From NCBI GenBank assembly GCA_017505525.1, contig JAFVPB010000015.1, forward strand, positions 64,026 through 128,025: a stretch of DNA of 64,000 bases. The letters run 5' to 3'. Below are positions 24,951 to 34,128 of the stretch, in pieces (within the stretch, counting starts at the first letter, position 1; every line of letters starts with the position of its first letter). The stretch is from Clostridia bacterium (lineage in GTDB: Bacteria; Bacillota; Clostridia; UMGS1883). The notes under the pieces are model-generated. The model was not told the origin of the DNA and made no database searches. It saw only the letters and a list, made by a program, of their open reading frames with translations. The position numbers and the translations under genes were made by a program.

Positions 24951-26885
24951 ATGGATGGAAAAGTTTTTGGAAACAGATACGAGCTTATAAATAAAATCGG
25001 AAGCGGCGGTATGGCCATAGTTTACAAAGCCAAAGATATACTTTTAAACCGCCTTGTTGCCGTTAAAATTCTTCGCGAGGAATTTAAAGAAAACGAAGAT
25101 TTTATCCGCCGTTTTAATATAGAGTCTCAGGCTTCGGCAAGCCTTTCTCATCAAAACATTGCTCAGATTTACGATGTTGGCGAAGAAGAAGGAATGCACT
25201 ATATAGTTATGGAATATCTTGAGGGAAAAACCCTTAAGCAATATATAAACGAATGTGGAGGCATCCTTTCGTGGCGTGAAGCGGCAAACTTCTCGATACA
25301 GATATGCCGTGCACTTGAACACGCACACTCAAAGCACGTTGTTCACCGCGATATTAAGCCACAAAACATCATTTTAACCGATGGCAATAAGCTTAAGGTA
25401 GCCGATTTCGGCATTGCAAGAGCGGCCAACAATTCCACAACGGTCAACACCGCTGTAGGAAGTGCTCACTACCTTTCTCCCGAACAGGCACGCGGAGGAT
25501 ACACCGATCACAGAAGCGATATCTATTCTCTTGGTGTTGTTATGTATGAAATGTTCACAGGAGTACTTCCATTTGACGGTGAAAACGACCTGGGCGTTGT
25601 GATGAAGCATCTTGAAGATGATGCTCCGCTTCCATCAAGCATAAATCCCGATATTCCCTATGGTATCGAGGCAATTATACTCCGCTGTATGACAAAGGAG
25701 CAGCGTCTTCGCTATGAAAATGCCTCTGAAATTCTTGAAGACCTTGTTATGGTTTATCAAACTCCGAATATCGATCCGCGAGAGCTTAATGCTGTAAGCG
25801 GCGAAACTGAAACAGAAGTGGTAAAACGCGATAAGCCACCCATTTCTCCCGCAGTAAGAAAAAAACGTGTTGCTAAGAAAAAGAAGAAAAAACAGGGGGG
25901 GCTTATTGCTGCAATCTCTGTAATAGCAGCAATATTTCTTGCAATAATAATCTTTGGCGTATATCTTCTCTTTTTCAGCACAGGCGGAGAGGTGCAAATT
26001 CCCAACCTTATCGGAGAAACATACGAAAGTGCGGCACTTATCGCAGATGAAGCAAGCACCAAAGATGTTATTTTCGATGTTATAGTCGACAGAGCAGAAC
26101 ACAGCGACGAACCTAAAGATACTATAATAAGCCAGATTCCTGAAGAAGGCTCAAGTGTTAAACGTTCGCGCGAAATTAAGGTAGTTGTAAGCTTAGGTCC
26201 TGTTGTTGTTATTATGGAAGACTACACAGGAAAGGATTTCGATAAGATTAATGAAGAGCTCACCAAAAAAGGCATAAAGGTTATCAAGGAAGAAAAGGAA
26301 AGCGACACACATCCTGAAAACACCATTTTCCGCCAGATTCCATCGGAGGGCACAGAGCTTGCCGAAGGAGATGAGGTAACTCTCTATGTTTCAACGGGAA
26401 CGGAAAACACTGTTGTTCCTGACGTTGTTGGAAGCTCGCTCGACGAAGCAATTGTTGCCATTGAAAGAAACAACCTCAAAGTTGGCATTGTGCGTGAACA
26501 ACCCAAAGACGGAGTAAACAAAGGAAAGATTTTCAAACAAAGCGTAAAAGCCTTTGAAACTGTGCCTGTAAACACTTCTGTAGACCTTTATATCTCAAAC
26601 GGTGAAAAGGAAGAAAGCTCTGATGTAACCACTGAGGACCCATCTCAGACAGGAGAAAACATTCCTCAGGATGAAAAGAAAAACGTTAAAATAACGCTTA
26701 ATAATCTTCCTCAAACAAAAGACAAGGTTAATATCCGCCTTGTTCTTGACGGAAGCACCTACTATGAAAAGGATTTCCCCACAGCACCCGGAAGTGCTAC
26801 AATCACAGTTGAAACAACCGAATCACTAAGCTTGGATGTTTATTACGACGGTGTTTATATCACAACGAAAGAGGTTGCATATTAA
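24951..26885 (+). CDS. prkC: PASTA-domain Ser/Thr kinase PrkC
   Basis: This 644-residue membrane kinase senses cell-wall fragments and, in spore-formers, can signal germination. The kinase domain is about 10-270, with K39, HRD with D134, and DFG with D152. A Lys-rich juxtamembrane segment precedes one membrane helix (about 318-342). Three extracellular PASTA domains follow (about 347-415, 418-482, 487-550), then a linker and a small C-terminal beta domain (about 580-644). It is transcribed with its phosphatase and with rsgA. Confidence 0.95.
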   Translation: MDGKVFGNRYELINKIGSGGMAIVYKAKDILLNRLVAVKILREEFKENEDFIRRFNIESQASASLSHQNIAQIYDVGEEEGMHYIVMEYLEGKTLKQYINECGGILSWREAANFSIQICRALEHAHSKHVVHRDIKPQNIILTDGNKLKVADFGIARAANNSTTVNTAVGSAHYLSPEQARGGYTDHRSDIYSLGVVMYEMFTGVLPFDGENDLGVVMKHLEDDAPLPSSINPDIPYGIEAIILRCMTKEQRLRYENASEILEDLVMVYQTPNIDPRELNAVSGETETEVVKRDKPPISPAVRKKRVAKKKKKKQGGLIAAISVIAAIFLAIIIFGVYLLFFSTGGEVQIPNLIGETYESAALIADEASTKDVIFDVIVDRAEHSDEPKDTIISQIPEEGSSVKRSREIKVVVSLGPVVVIMEDYTGKDFDKINEELTKKGIKVIKEEKESDTHPENTIFRQIPSEGTELAEGDEVTLYVSTGTENTVVPDVVGSSLDEAIVAIERNNLKVGIVREQPKDGVNKGKIFKQSVKAFETVPVNTSVDLYISNGEKEESSDVTTEDPSQTGENIPQDEKKNVKITLNNLPQTKDKVNIRLVLDGSTYYEKDFPTAPGSATITVETTESLSLDVYYDGVYITTKEVAY

Positions 26886-26887
26886 CA

Positions 26888-27784
26888 GTGGAAGAAAAAT
26901 ATATTGAGGGAACAATAATAAAAGGAATCGGCGGTTTCTATTATGTGAAAACAAGTGATTCCATTATAGAATGCCATGCACGGGGAAAGTTCAGAAAGAA
27001 TTCTTTTTCCCCGATTGTGGGCGATAAAGTTACGGTTTTGCTGAACCGCGATGAAACGGGAAGCATTTTTAAAATACACGAACGCAAAAACTTCCTTGTG
27101 CGGCCCGGTGTAGCAAATGTGGATTCAATTATTCTTGTTTCTGCAGTGCGCTCGCCCCTCCCCGATTTTTTCCTTATCGACAAGCTTTTGGTTCTTGCCG
27201 AAAGCAAGGGGATAAAAGGTTATATATGCCTTAATAAAACCGACCTTGCTGAAAACGATGATATAATAAAATTTAAAAACATCTATGAAAAGGCAGGCTA
27301 CAGTGTAATTTGCACCTGTGCAAAATCACATGAAGGATTAAACGGGTTTAAAAGTATAATTGAAAATAAAACCGTTGCTTTTGCAGGGCTTTCGGGCGTT
27401 GGTAAATCAAGCATTATTTCACTGCTTTCAGAAACCGAGCTTGAAACGGGAAACGTAAGCCGTATCGAACGAGGAAAACACACTACACGCCACGTTGAAT
27501 TAATGACGGCTTGCGGAGGATACGTTTTCGATACTCCGGGGTTTTCAAGGCTTGAAGCCGACGAATTGCGGGCAGAAAATCTGTGGCAGTATTTCCCCGA
27601 AATAAAAGAGCATCATCAAACGTGTAGATTTCGTACCTGCAACCATGTTGGAGAACCGGGGTGCAGCGTAGCACAAGCACTTGGTGAGGGAGAAATTGCC
27701 CAAAGCCGTTACGACAGTTATCGCATGCTTTACGATAAACTTAAAAACATTAAAGAATGGGAAAGGAATAACAACAATGATTAA
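26888..27784 (+). CDS. rsgA: Ribosome small-subunit GTPase RsgA
   Basis: This 298-residue circularly permuted GTPase assists late 30S maturation. An N-terminal OB fold precedes the G motifs in permuted order: LNKTDL (G4), GLSGVGKSSII (G1) and FDTPGF (G3). The C-terminal zinc finger has C-FRT-C-N-H and a later Cys (GEPGC). The start is GTG 26888, 2 bases after prkC; its ribosome site is weak. Confidence 0.95.
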   Translation: MEEKYIEGTIIKGIGGFYYVKTSDSIIECHARGKFRKNSFSPIVGDKVTVLLNRDETGSIFKIHERKNFLVRPGVANVDSIILVSAVRSPLPDFFLIDKLLVLAESKGIKGYICLNKTDLAENDDIIKFKNIYEKAGYSVICTCAKSHEGLNGFKSIIENKTVAFAGLSGVGKSSIISLLSETELETGNVSRIERGKHTTRHVELMTACGGYVFDTPGFSRLEADELRAENLWQYFPEIKEHHQTCRFRTCNHVGEPGCSVAQALGEGEIAQSRYDSYRMLYDKLKNIKEWERNNNND

Positions 27785-28427
27785 AATCGCACCATCAGCA
27801 CTTTCTGCTGACTTCGGAAACTTCAGAAATCATATAATAGAGGTGGAAAAGGCAGGCGCCGATATGCTTCACCTTGATGTTATGGACGGAAACTTCGTAC
27901 CAAACCTCAGCTTTGGTCCCGACCTTGTTAAATCTATAAGAAACGATACAAAATTATTTTTCGATTGCCACCTTATGGTAAAAAACCCCGAAATGTTTAT
28001 CGAGCCTTTTGTGAAAGCAGGTGCCGACAGCATCACTTTCCACGCCGAGGCAGTAAGCGATATGGTTGCTTTAATCGAAAAAATACATTCATACGGAATT
28101 GAAGCTGCAGTTGCAATCAATCCCGCCACACCTGCTTCAGCCGTAAAGGAAGTGCTTCCATATGCCGATATGATTCTTATAATGAGTGTTGTACCAGGCT
28201 TTGGCGGTCAGAAATTTATGGCAGAAGTGCTTCCAAAAGCCCGCGAAATCAGAGCTATGGCTGGCGGAGAGAAAATAAAGCTTCAGATTGATGGCGGAAT
28301 AAACAAGGAAACTGCTGCATATGCTGCTGAAAGCGGAATTGATATTTTAGTTGCAGGCAGTGCCGTATTTGGCGGTCCCTCTTTAAAAGAAGCTATTGAT
28401 GCTATAAGAAACAGCGCAGAAAAATAA
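27777..28427 (+). CDS. rpe: Ribulose-phosphate 3-epimerase
   Basis: This 216-residue TIM-barrel enzyme interconverts ribulose-5-phosphate and xylulose-5-phosphate. Signatures are IAPSALSADFGNF, HLDVMDGNFVPNLSFGP, FDCHLMV, MSVVPGFGGQKFM and QIDGGINKETA. The start is ATG 27777, with AAAGGA upstream, overlapping the rsgA end by 8 bases. Confidence 0.96.
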   Translation: MIKIAPSALSADFGNFRNHIIEVEKAGADMLHLDVMDGNFVPNLSFGPDLVKSIRNDTKLFFDCHLMVKNPEMFIEPFVKAGADSITFHAEAVSDMVALIEKIHSYGIEAAVAINPATPASAVKEVLPYADMILIMSVVPGFGGQKFMAEVLPKAREIRAMAGGEKIKLQIDGGINKETAAYAAESGIDILVAGSAVFGGPSLKEAIDAIRNSAEK

Positions 28428-28428
28428 A

Positions 28429-28947
28429 ATGAGCGAAAAAGAATTATTCCGCAAGGAAGTTTTGAAAACAAGAAAAATTCTGCCTCCAAGAAAGGCAGAG
28501 CTTAAAGCATTTGAAAAAAATACATTTTTCAAAGACGCAAAGGTTGTTTTTACATATATATCGTTTGAAAACGAAATTTCTACGATAGATTTAATGCAAG
28601 AACTTTTAAAGAAAAAAAGAGTGGTTGTGCCATACTGCACCGATAAAGAGGGCAGTATGATATGCGTTGAAATTAAAGATATGGCAGAGCTTAAAACAGG
28701 CTCTTATGGAATTTTGGAGCCTTGTAATCCCGTTGATTTTGATAAAAACGAAATTGATTTTTGCATTGTTCCGGGACTTGCCTTCGATTCTTCCGGTGGG
28801 CGCATTGGCTTTGGAAAAGGCTACTACGATAGATTTTTAGATGGCGTAAACGCCTATAAAATCGGAATCTGCCACAAAGAGCTCTTTTTCGCAAACATAC
28901 CTAAAGACGAATCCGATATATTAATGGACGAGGTAATTACATTTTAA
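28429..28947 (+). CDS. 5-Formyltetrahydrofolate cyclo-ligase
   Basis: This 172-residue enzyme converts 5-formyl-THF to methenyl-THF with ATP. The signature near the C-terminus is IVPGLAFDSSGGRIGFGKGYYDRFL; the N-terminal KTRKILPPRKAELKAF is the ATP-site region. It is the last gene of the yicC operon. Its stop codon touches the first base of the 22-bp repeat that opens the accessory island. Confidence 0.93.
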   Translation: MSEKELFRKEVLKTRKILPPRKAELKAFEKNTFFKDAKVVFTYISFENEISTIDLMQELLKKKRVVVPYCTDKEGSMICVEIKDMAELKTGSYGILEPCNPVDFDKNEIDFCIVPGLAFDSSGGRIGFGKGYYDRFLDGVNAYKIGICHKELFFANIPKDESDILMDEVITF

Positions 28948-28968
28948 AATAAAAAACGGAGATACAAT
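28947..28968 (+). repeat. Left copy of the 22-bp inverted repeat bounding the island
   Basis: The sequence (key part ATAAAAAACGGAGATACAAT) recurs perfectly, in inverted orientation, at 47579-47600. Each copy sits directly at a core gene's stop codon. The pair encloses about 18.6 kb of accessory DNA. Confidence 0.85.
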
Positions 28969-29003
28969 TTAGAGGCGTACTCTAAAGGACAGTTGTTAAG
29001 CGT

Positions 29004-29040
29004 AAAGCGGTGTAACTATTAAGGTTGCACCGCTTTTGCC
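29004..29040 (+). terminator. Terminator of the housekeeping operon
   Basis: AAAGCGGTG(T)AAC (29004-29016) pairs with GTTGCACCGCTTT (29024-29036) with one mismatch, followed by Ts. It may belong to the inserted DNA rather than the original operon, because it lies inside the repeat. Confidence 0.7.
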
Positions 29041-29079
29041 GTGTTTACCCGACTTTAAGCGGATTTGCCTTTATTGCTT

Positions 29080-29391
29080 CTATGAGTTCCACACAATTCT
29101 TTTTATCAAGGTATTTACAATAGCAGGTGTCAGTTCCTTTAAATCGGTACACTCACGGATTGTTTCAAGAAATCTTTTCATATCCACTTTTTCTGTTTCA
29201 GCATCAATAATTGATTGTTCGAGATTGGATAAGGCTTCACGGAGTTCCTTTTGCTCTGCTTCAAAATTTGCAGACATTATAGCAAAGCGTTCATCAGATA
29301 TTTTGCCCATAACATTATCCGTATAAATTCTTTCAATCAGTTTATCAAGCTCTGTAATTCGCTTTTTGGACTGTTCGGCTTTTAATTTCAT
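29080..29391 (-). pseudogene. Large serine recombinase, C-terminal fragment (TnpX/TndX type)
   Basis: About 100 residues match the coiled-coil C-terminal region of large serine recombinases: KRITELDKLIERIYTDNVMG, KISDERFAIMSANFEAEQ, ECTDLKELTPAIVNTLIKRI. The catalytic domain is missing, an IS remnant abuts the upstream side, and the 3' end stops early at IVWNS. It is a decayed relic of an integrative or transposon element, on the same strand as the tnpV relic at the other end of the island. Confidence 0.85.
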
Positions 29392-29403
29392 AGTTGTTGT
29401 GAT

Positions 29404-29864
29404 ACAATTGATAGGTGACAAATAAAAAGGAAAATGATTCCCAAATATGATATAATGTTTAATAACCACAAAAAACATGTATCAGGAGGAGTCATTTTCC
29501 ATGAATATTTTAACATCAAACGCCCACTTTCGTCAACGGGTTGTTAAGAAAAGTTTCAAAGTAGGTGTAACAGAAGCATCAAAATACTACAGAATAAGCC
29601 GTCAGGCAATCTATGAATGGCGAGCTAAATATGATGGCAAGAGCTGGAAGAGCCTTGTTGACAAAAGTCACAGACCACACCATCATCCAAATGAGCATAC
29701 TCCAGAAGAAAAGCAAATGATATTAAGACTTTATCCATATCACAAAGATGATATGATAATGCTTTGGGATGCTTTACGAAAAAGAGGATATAAACGAAGT
29801 TATACAAGTTCGGAGCAACACTTTTTATTTTTTAGGAAAAGTGTCACCCATCATTGACAATTGT
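29404..29864 (+). mobile_element. Internally deleted insertion sequence remnant
   Basis: The left end ACAATTGATAGGTGACA (29404-29420) and the right end, read in complement, ACAATTGTC...GGTGACA (29864-29842), form imperfect terminal inverted repeats around a truncated transposase gene. At about 460 bp it is far below a functional size, so it cannot move itself. Confidence 0.65.
29501..29815 (+). pseudogene. IS transposase, N-terminal fragment (helix-turn-helix)
   Basis: About 105 residues of a transposase N-terminus: VGVTEASKYYRISRQAIYEW is the helix-turn-helix, followed by SLVDKSHRPHHHPNEHTPEE, the IS481/IS3-like linker. After RGYKRSYTS the family-like sequence ends and unrelated residues follow; the DDE catalytic domain is missing. 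The start is ATG 29501, after AGGAGG. Confidence 0.8.
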
Positions 29865-29896
29865 ACAGAGATTTTTTGTAAAAATTGCTAAAATTA

Positions 29897-30031
29897 TTGA
29901 TTTTTGTAGTATGCTATGTTATACTTATATAGAATATATTTTACGCATTAGAAAAATAGCTCCACATAATAAGAATTATGTGGAACATCGTCTTTATTTT
30001 TTTTGATCGTCATTTTAACGTTCGTTAAAAT
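29897..30031 (+). promoter_or_regulatory. Promoter, leader hairpin and palindromic operator before the TetR gene
   Basis: The promoter is TTGATT (29897-29902), 17 bp, TATACT (29920-29925). A perfect 10-bp stem with loop AAGA lies at 29961-29984. A second perfect palindrome, ATTTTAACG-TT-CGTTAAAAT (30012-30031), ends 23 bases before the TetR start and is a likely TetR operator. This region probably controls the whole accessory operon. Confidence 0.65.
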
Positions 30032-30054
30032 ATAATTAATTTGAGGATAACGAT

Positions 30055-30678
30055 ATGAGAGAACCTTCTGCAAAAGATATAGATAAGATTGAAATTTTAG
30101 AGAAATGTTTTGATTATTTGTGCGACTATGGACTTGAACAAGTATCTATTCGCAAATTGTGTGATCGTACAAATATGGGAGCCGGAAGTATTTATTATTG
30201 GTTCAAAAATAAAGATGAAGTTATTTTAGATGCTACAGAATATGGAATTAACCATTTAATTGATGAATTGATGGATTTTGCTTTTGAACATATAGATAAT
30301 ATTGATATTTTGTGCGAAGAATTTCCTAAAATGATTGAGCAAAGAATAGACAAACTTAAAGTGATTATTAGAGTGGCAACAAGTCCAATGTATTGTGATA
30401 GCTTGAGTTTGTATTCAAAGACATTTACATATAAGTATGATTCTTATGCACAAAAATTGTCGCAAAGAATAAATCTTCCTTATAACACGATAAGAGTTTT
30501 AGTCGATAATTTTGTTTCAGTAACAATAGATTGCATCATATGGGAAGATTGGAACAAATATAAACGTCAACTCGAATATGTCTTAGAAGGATTAAAATTA
30601 GCATCAATTAAAAAAGAAAAAGAAGAAAGTGAAAATCGAAACAATTCTAGTTGGTTTTCAGTCGGAAATGATCTTTAG
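30055..30678 (+). CDS. TetR/AcrR-family regulator
   Basis: This 207-residue protein has an N-terminal TetR helix-turn-helix (about 10-60): ILEKCFDYLCDYGLEQVSIR, LCDRTNMGAGSIYYWFKNKD. The helical C-terminal half would bind a ligand or partner. It is the first gene of the accessory run, with a palindromic operator just upstream, so it likely represses itself and the genes downstream. Leucine codons are mostly TTA/TTG, unlike the core genes to the left. Ligand unknown. Confidence 0.88.
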   Translation: MREPSAKDIDKIEILEKCFDYLCDYGLEQVSIRKLCDRTNMGAGSIYYWFKNKDEVILDATEYGINHLIDELMDFAFEHIDNIDILCEEFPKMIEQRIDKLKVIIRVATSPMYCDSLSLYSKTFTYKYDSYAQKLSQRINLPYNTIRVLVDNFVSVTIDCIIWEDWNKYKRQLEYVLEGLKLASIKKEKEESENRNNSSWFSVGNDL

Positions 30679-30709
30679 ATTATTACATACAAACAATGGA
30701 GGATGATTT

Positions 30710-31819
30710 ATGGGCGAGGTACATGAAATCCTTAGATACAAAAGACCTTATGACAGTTGGTTGTGCCCGGAGTGTGACACAGAAAATAGTGTGTCGCTTG
30801 GTAAATGTACGGTATGTGGGTGCAGAAAAACATCATCGGCAACGATATTAAAACAATGGACAGAAGCTGATGATAGACCTGTTACACCACCACCGAAGAA
30901 AACATCTACATCCACTACTACAACATCCGTGTTTAAGGATACAGAAAAAGACTCGTATGTTCCTGAAGAAGAAACAAATAAGAACAAGATTATTTGGGGA
31001 ATTATCATTGCAATTATAATCATTTTCTTATTGATTGCTATAAATCAAGGCAATACATATGCAGCATATTCGGATGCAATGAATGAATTTAATAATGGAA
31101 ACTATGAAACTGCACTAATGTTGTTTGAAGATTTACCATCCAATTACAAAGATGTTTCCTATATGATTGATGAATCAAAATATCAAACTGCTATGGGATA
31201 TTTACAATCAGGGGATTTTACGTCAGCCGAATCGTTGTTTGAAAGTGTTTCCTACCATAATGATTCGGCAGAAAAACTAAATGAATGTAAATATCAAGCT
31301 GCATACTCTCTATTCAACTCTGGAAACTATAATGAAGCTAAAGGTAAGTTTCAAGAAATATCTTCATATTCAAATTCATCTGAAATGGTAAATGAATGTG
31401 ATTATATGGTCGCTTTAAATTATAAAAACAGTGGTGACTATGTAAAATCTATGAAAGCCTTTAAGGATTTAGGCAGTTATAAAGATAGCAGCAATCAATT
31501 CAGCAATTCAGAAAATTCATTGATTTCTTATAATAGAAGAAATGGATATTATAGCAATGAAAATTCAATGGTTGGAAATTGGACAGACGAATCAGGAAAT
31601 TATACAAACTATACTCGTAAAAGTGATGGTTCAACCCATGTAAATTATAATTTAGGATATACAGAAGGAGAATTTTATAAAATTTCAAATGGTGTGCATT
31701 ATCACGGGAATGATTATAGTGGTTGGAAGAAACAATGGATTTTCCAACGGATTGATAGTAATAGTGCTCAAGTATATAACTATATAGACGGACAAATTTA
31801 TAATCTGTCGAAAAATTAA
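30710..31819 (+). CDS. RanBP2-type zinc finger, membrane and TPR-like protein
   Basis: This 369-residue protein has three parts. A cytoplasmic N-terminus carries W17-x-C19-x2-C22-x3-N26-x6-C33-x2-C36, an exact RanBP2-type zinc finger pattern, followed by a Thr/Pro linker. One membrane helix spans about 94-112. An extracellular part has about five degenerate repeats of the form YxxAxxxxxxGxYxxAxxxFxxL (about 115-265), TPR/Sel1-like, then a beta-rich C-terminus (GNWTDESGNY...). It probably links an outside sensor to a cytoplasmic zinc finger. AGGATGAT precedes the ATG. No PAGDL tail is present. It is not a recognised named family. Confidence 0.7.
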   Translation: MGEVHEILRYKRPYDSWLCPECDTENSVSLGKCTVCGCRKTSSATILKQWTEADDRPVTPPPKKTSTSTTTTSVFKDTEKDSYVPEEETNKNKIIWGIIIAIIIIFLLIAINQGNTYAAYSDAMNEFNNGNYETALMLFEDLPSNYKDVSYMIDESKYQTAMGYLQSGDFTSAESLFESVSYHNDSAEKLNECKYQAAYSLFNSGNYNEAKGKFQEISSYSNSSEMVNECDYMVALNYKNSGDYVKSMKAFKDLGSYKDSSNQFSNSENSLISYNRRNGYYSNENSMVGNWTDESGNYTNYTRKSDGSTHVNYNLGYTEGEFYKISNGVHYHGNDYSGWKKQWIFQRIDSNSAQVYNYIDGQIYNLSKN

Positions 31820-31831
31820 GGAGGTACAAAA

Positions 31832-32485
31832 GTGATTTGCGACAAATGTGGAAAAAGTAATATAAGTGGCTTATCCGAATGCTCTTACTGTGGTGCTGAA
31901 ATGCCAAAAACTTCAGCTTGCGGTGGTTTCGCAGATATATTAAGTTATAAATCTTTAGGCGAAACAACACCACTTGCTATTAAACCGGATGTGCCGAAAT
32001 ACGAATATGAAAAGAAATCTGAAGGGATGAGTGATTTAGATATGCAAAAATTGATAAAAAAGTCTGATAGCATTATGAAATCAACAAAGGTAAACTCTTT
32101 ATTCGGTTTAATTGCTATTGGTTTAAGCTTTTTGATTCTTGTAAGTTCAATTATTTTTGGTATTGTAACTATTAGTACGGTAAAAGGTTACAAAGAAGAA
32201 ACAATGACACAATTAGAAGAAACCAAAAAAGAATTATTAGATTATAAAACACAACTTGATACATTGTTTGAAAAAATCGAAGATGATAAAACCGATAACA
32301 CAAACAATGTTGAGAACAAAGACGAGAACAAAAACGAAGAAAAAGATGAGTCTAATCAGGAAACTACAAATAACAAAACAAAAGATAAAACTAAAACTCC
32401 TGATAAGGAAAACGAAAAAGGCGATAAAGTTAAAAATCCGTCATTGCCTACTACAGATGCAGACGGTAATATAAAAAATCAATAA
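31832..32485 (+). CDS. Zinc-ribbon, single-pass membrane protein with charged tail
   Basis: This 217-residue protein has an N-terminal zinc ribbon (C3-x2-C6, C17-x2-C20), a membrane helix (about 90-115), a short coiled coil (about 120-150) and a Lys/Glu/Asn/Asp-rich low-complexity tail (about 151-217). The start is GTG 31832, after AAGGAGGT. Cytoplasmic zinc ribbon plus external coiled coil suggests a scaffold or sensor. It lies between the TPR protein and the VWA gene in the same transcription unit. Function unknown. Confidence 0.65.
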   Translation: MICDKCGKSNISGLSECSYCGAEMPKTSACGGFADILSYKSLGETTPLAIKPDVPKYEYEKKSEGMSDLDMQKLIKKSDSIMKSTKVNSLFGLIAIGLSFLILVSSIIFGIVTISTVKGYKEETMTQLEETKKELLDYKTQLDTLFEKIEDDKTDNTNNVENKDENKNEEKDESNQETTNNKTKDKTKTPDKENEKGDKVKNPSLPTTDADGNIKNQ

Positions 32486-32509
32486 AAAAGTAAATGGAGG
32501 AATTAACAA

Positions 32510-33196
32510 ATGGGTAGCAACTATCAAATTACATACAATGTGGATATGGTGTTCTGCATTGACTGTACCGGAAGTATGGGAAACATTATTGAGATTGTAA
32601 AAAAGAATGCTTTGAACTTCTATCAGGATGTAACTGATGTTATGGAAAAGAAGCATAAGCATATTAGTCAGCTTAGAGTTCGTGTTGTTGCGTTCCGTGA
32701 CTATGATGCAGACAAAGAAAAAGCTATGATGGTTACTGACTTTTTCAAACTTCCGCAAGAAGCAGAAGAATTTGAAAAGTGTGTTCGCAGCTTAAAAGCT
32801 GAAGGAGGCGGAGATGATCCGGAAGACGGTCTTGAAGCACTTGCTTATGCAATCAAATCCAATTGGGATACTGAGGGTATGAAAAAACGTCAGGTAATCG
32901 TTGTATGGACAGATGCTCCTACACATCCTATCGGCTATGGTAAAGATAGTGGTTATTATCCTAATGGTATGGCAAGCGACATTAAGGAATTATCCTCATG
33001 GTGGGGCGGTGCTCAACAAAGTGGTTTTGTTGACAACAACGCAAAGCGTCTGCTTTTGTTTGCTCCTGATGCTCCTGATTGGAATGTTATATCACAGAAT
33101 TGGGATAATGTTTTACACTTCCCTTCAGAAGCAGGTAAAGGATTGGCAAACTTGGAATACGAGGAAATTATAAACACAATTTCTAACTCAATTTAA
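32510..33196 (+). CDS. VWA-domain protein (TerY-like)
   Basis: This 228-residue soluble protein is almost entirely a von Willebrand A domain. The MIDAS is D18-C-T20-G-S22 (VFCIDCTGSMG), followed by FRDYDAD, EGGGDDPEDGLEAL (about 98-111) and VVWTDAPTHP (about 131-140), segments typical of TerY-like VWA proteins. Such proteins occur with a PP2C phosphatase and a kinase in phospho-dependent modules; both are encoded here. Its metal-dependent face could bind the shared tails or a kinase substrate. GGAGG precedes the ATG. Confidence 0.85.
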   Translation: MGSNYQITYNVDMVFCIDCTGSMGNIIEIVKKNALNFYQDVTDVMEKKHKHISQLRVRVVAFRDYDADKEKAMMVTDFFKLPQEAEEFEKCVRSLKAEGGGDDPEDGLEALAYAIKSNWDTEGMKKRQVIVVWTDAPTHPIGYGKDSGYYPNGMASDIKELSSWWGGAQQSGFVDNNAKRLLLFAPDAPDWNVISQNWDNVLHFPSEAGKGLANLEYEEIINTISNSI

Positions 33197-33211
33197 TAAA
33201 GAGGTTATCAC

Positions 33212-34114
33212 ATGAAAAAAGCAAACCAAGAATTAAATTCTATATTTTCCGTAGCTGAAGAAATGGTTAAAAACAATGGAGAGGATTGTTTTTATTATGA
33301 TGTAATTGATAATAATTTCATCATAGCAGCTCTTGATGGTTGCGGTGGTTCAGGTTCAAAAAAATATGAAAACTATTCCGGCAAAACGGGTGCTTATATT
33401 GCATCACGTGCAGTTTGCGGAGGTATAAAGTCTTGGTTTTGTGAATCAAACAAAGATAGTGAACTCCCTAAATATATACACGAGGCTTTGTCTGTATGTA
33501 AGCAACATGCAGACAAAGCCGGACGTATTATGGGTTCGCTAGGAAAAGCTTTCCCCACTACTGCGTCTGTTATAACAGGCAAAATGGATGGAAACAAAGT
33601 TGATGCAACCTGTTATTGGGCTGGTGATTCACGGTGTTATATGTTAGACGCAAACGGATTACATCAATTGACAGCAGATGACCTTGATGGTCAGGATGCT
33701 ATGAGTAATTTGTCAAATGACGGAGTCATGACGAATGTAATCAATGCAAGTACATCTTTTGAAGTACATAATAAAAAATTATCTTTCAAGAGTCCGTGCA
33801 TACTTTTAACTGCAACGGATGGATGCTTTGGATATCTGAACTCTCCGATGGAGTTTGAATATCTATTAACCGATTCTTTAATCAAAGCAAAAAACTTACA
33901 TGAATGGAAAATTGCTTTGAATGAGCGGATGCATGATGTTACGGGTGATGATTATACCCTGAGTGTCGCAATCTGCGGTTTTAATGACTTTGGAGAAATA
34001 CAAGGCAACTATAAAAAAAGAAATGCTTATGTTACTGATACATATATAAATCAGACAACTGATGTTAATGCTATGTGGGAGATTTATAAAAAAGAATATT
34101 CTACATATCTTTAA
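33212..34114 (+). CDS. PP2C-family protein phosphatase (accessory system)
   Basis: This 300-residue cytoplasmic PPM phosphatase is only distantly like the PrpC at 24.2 kb. Catalytic and metal residues appear intact: E24-D25 (NNGEDCF), D42-G43 (ALDGCGGSG), G138-D139-S140-R141 (WAGDSRCYM), D203-G204 (LTATDGCFG) and D246-D247 (TGDDYTLSV). With the VWA and kinase genes it completes a VWA-phosphatase-kinase triad, probably reversing phosphorylation by the 37.5-kb kinase. Confidence 0.88.
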   Translation: MKKANQELNSIFSVAEEMVKNNGEDCFYYDVIDNNFIIAALDGCGGSGSKKYENYSGKTGAYIASRAVCGGIKSWFCESNKDSELPKYIHEALSVCKQHADKAGRIMGSLGKAFPTTASVITGKMDGNKVDATCYWAGDSRCYMLDANGLHQLTADDLDGQDAMSNLSNDGVMTNVINASTSFEVHNKKLSFKSPCILLTATDGCFGYLNSPMEFEYLLTDSLIKAKNLHEWKIALNERMHDVTGDDYTLSVAICGFNDFGEIQGNYKKRNAYVTDTYINQTTDVNAMWEIYKKEYSTYL

Positions 34115-34128
34115 GGGGGATTTTTAAT

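Noticed and set aside
29080-29864. Active mobile element at the left end of the island
   Set aside because: The recombinase lacks its catalytic domain and the transposase lacks its DDE domain, so neither can act.
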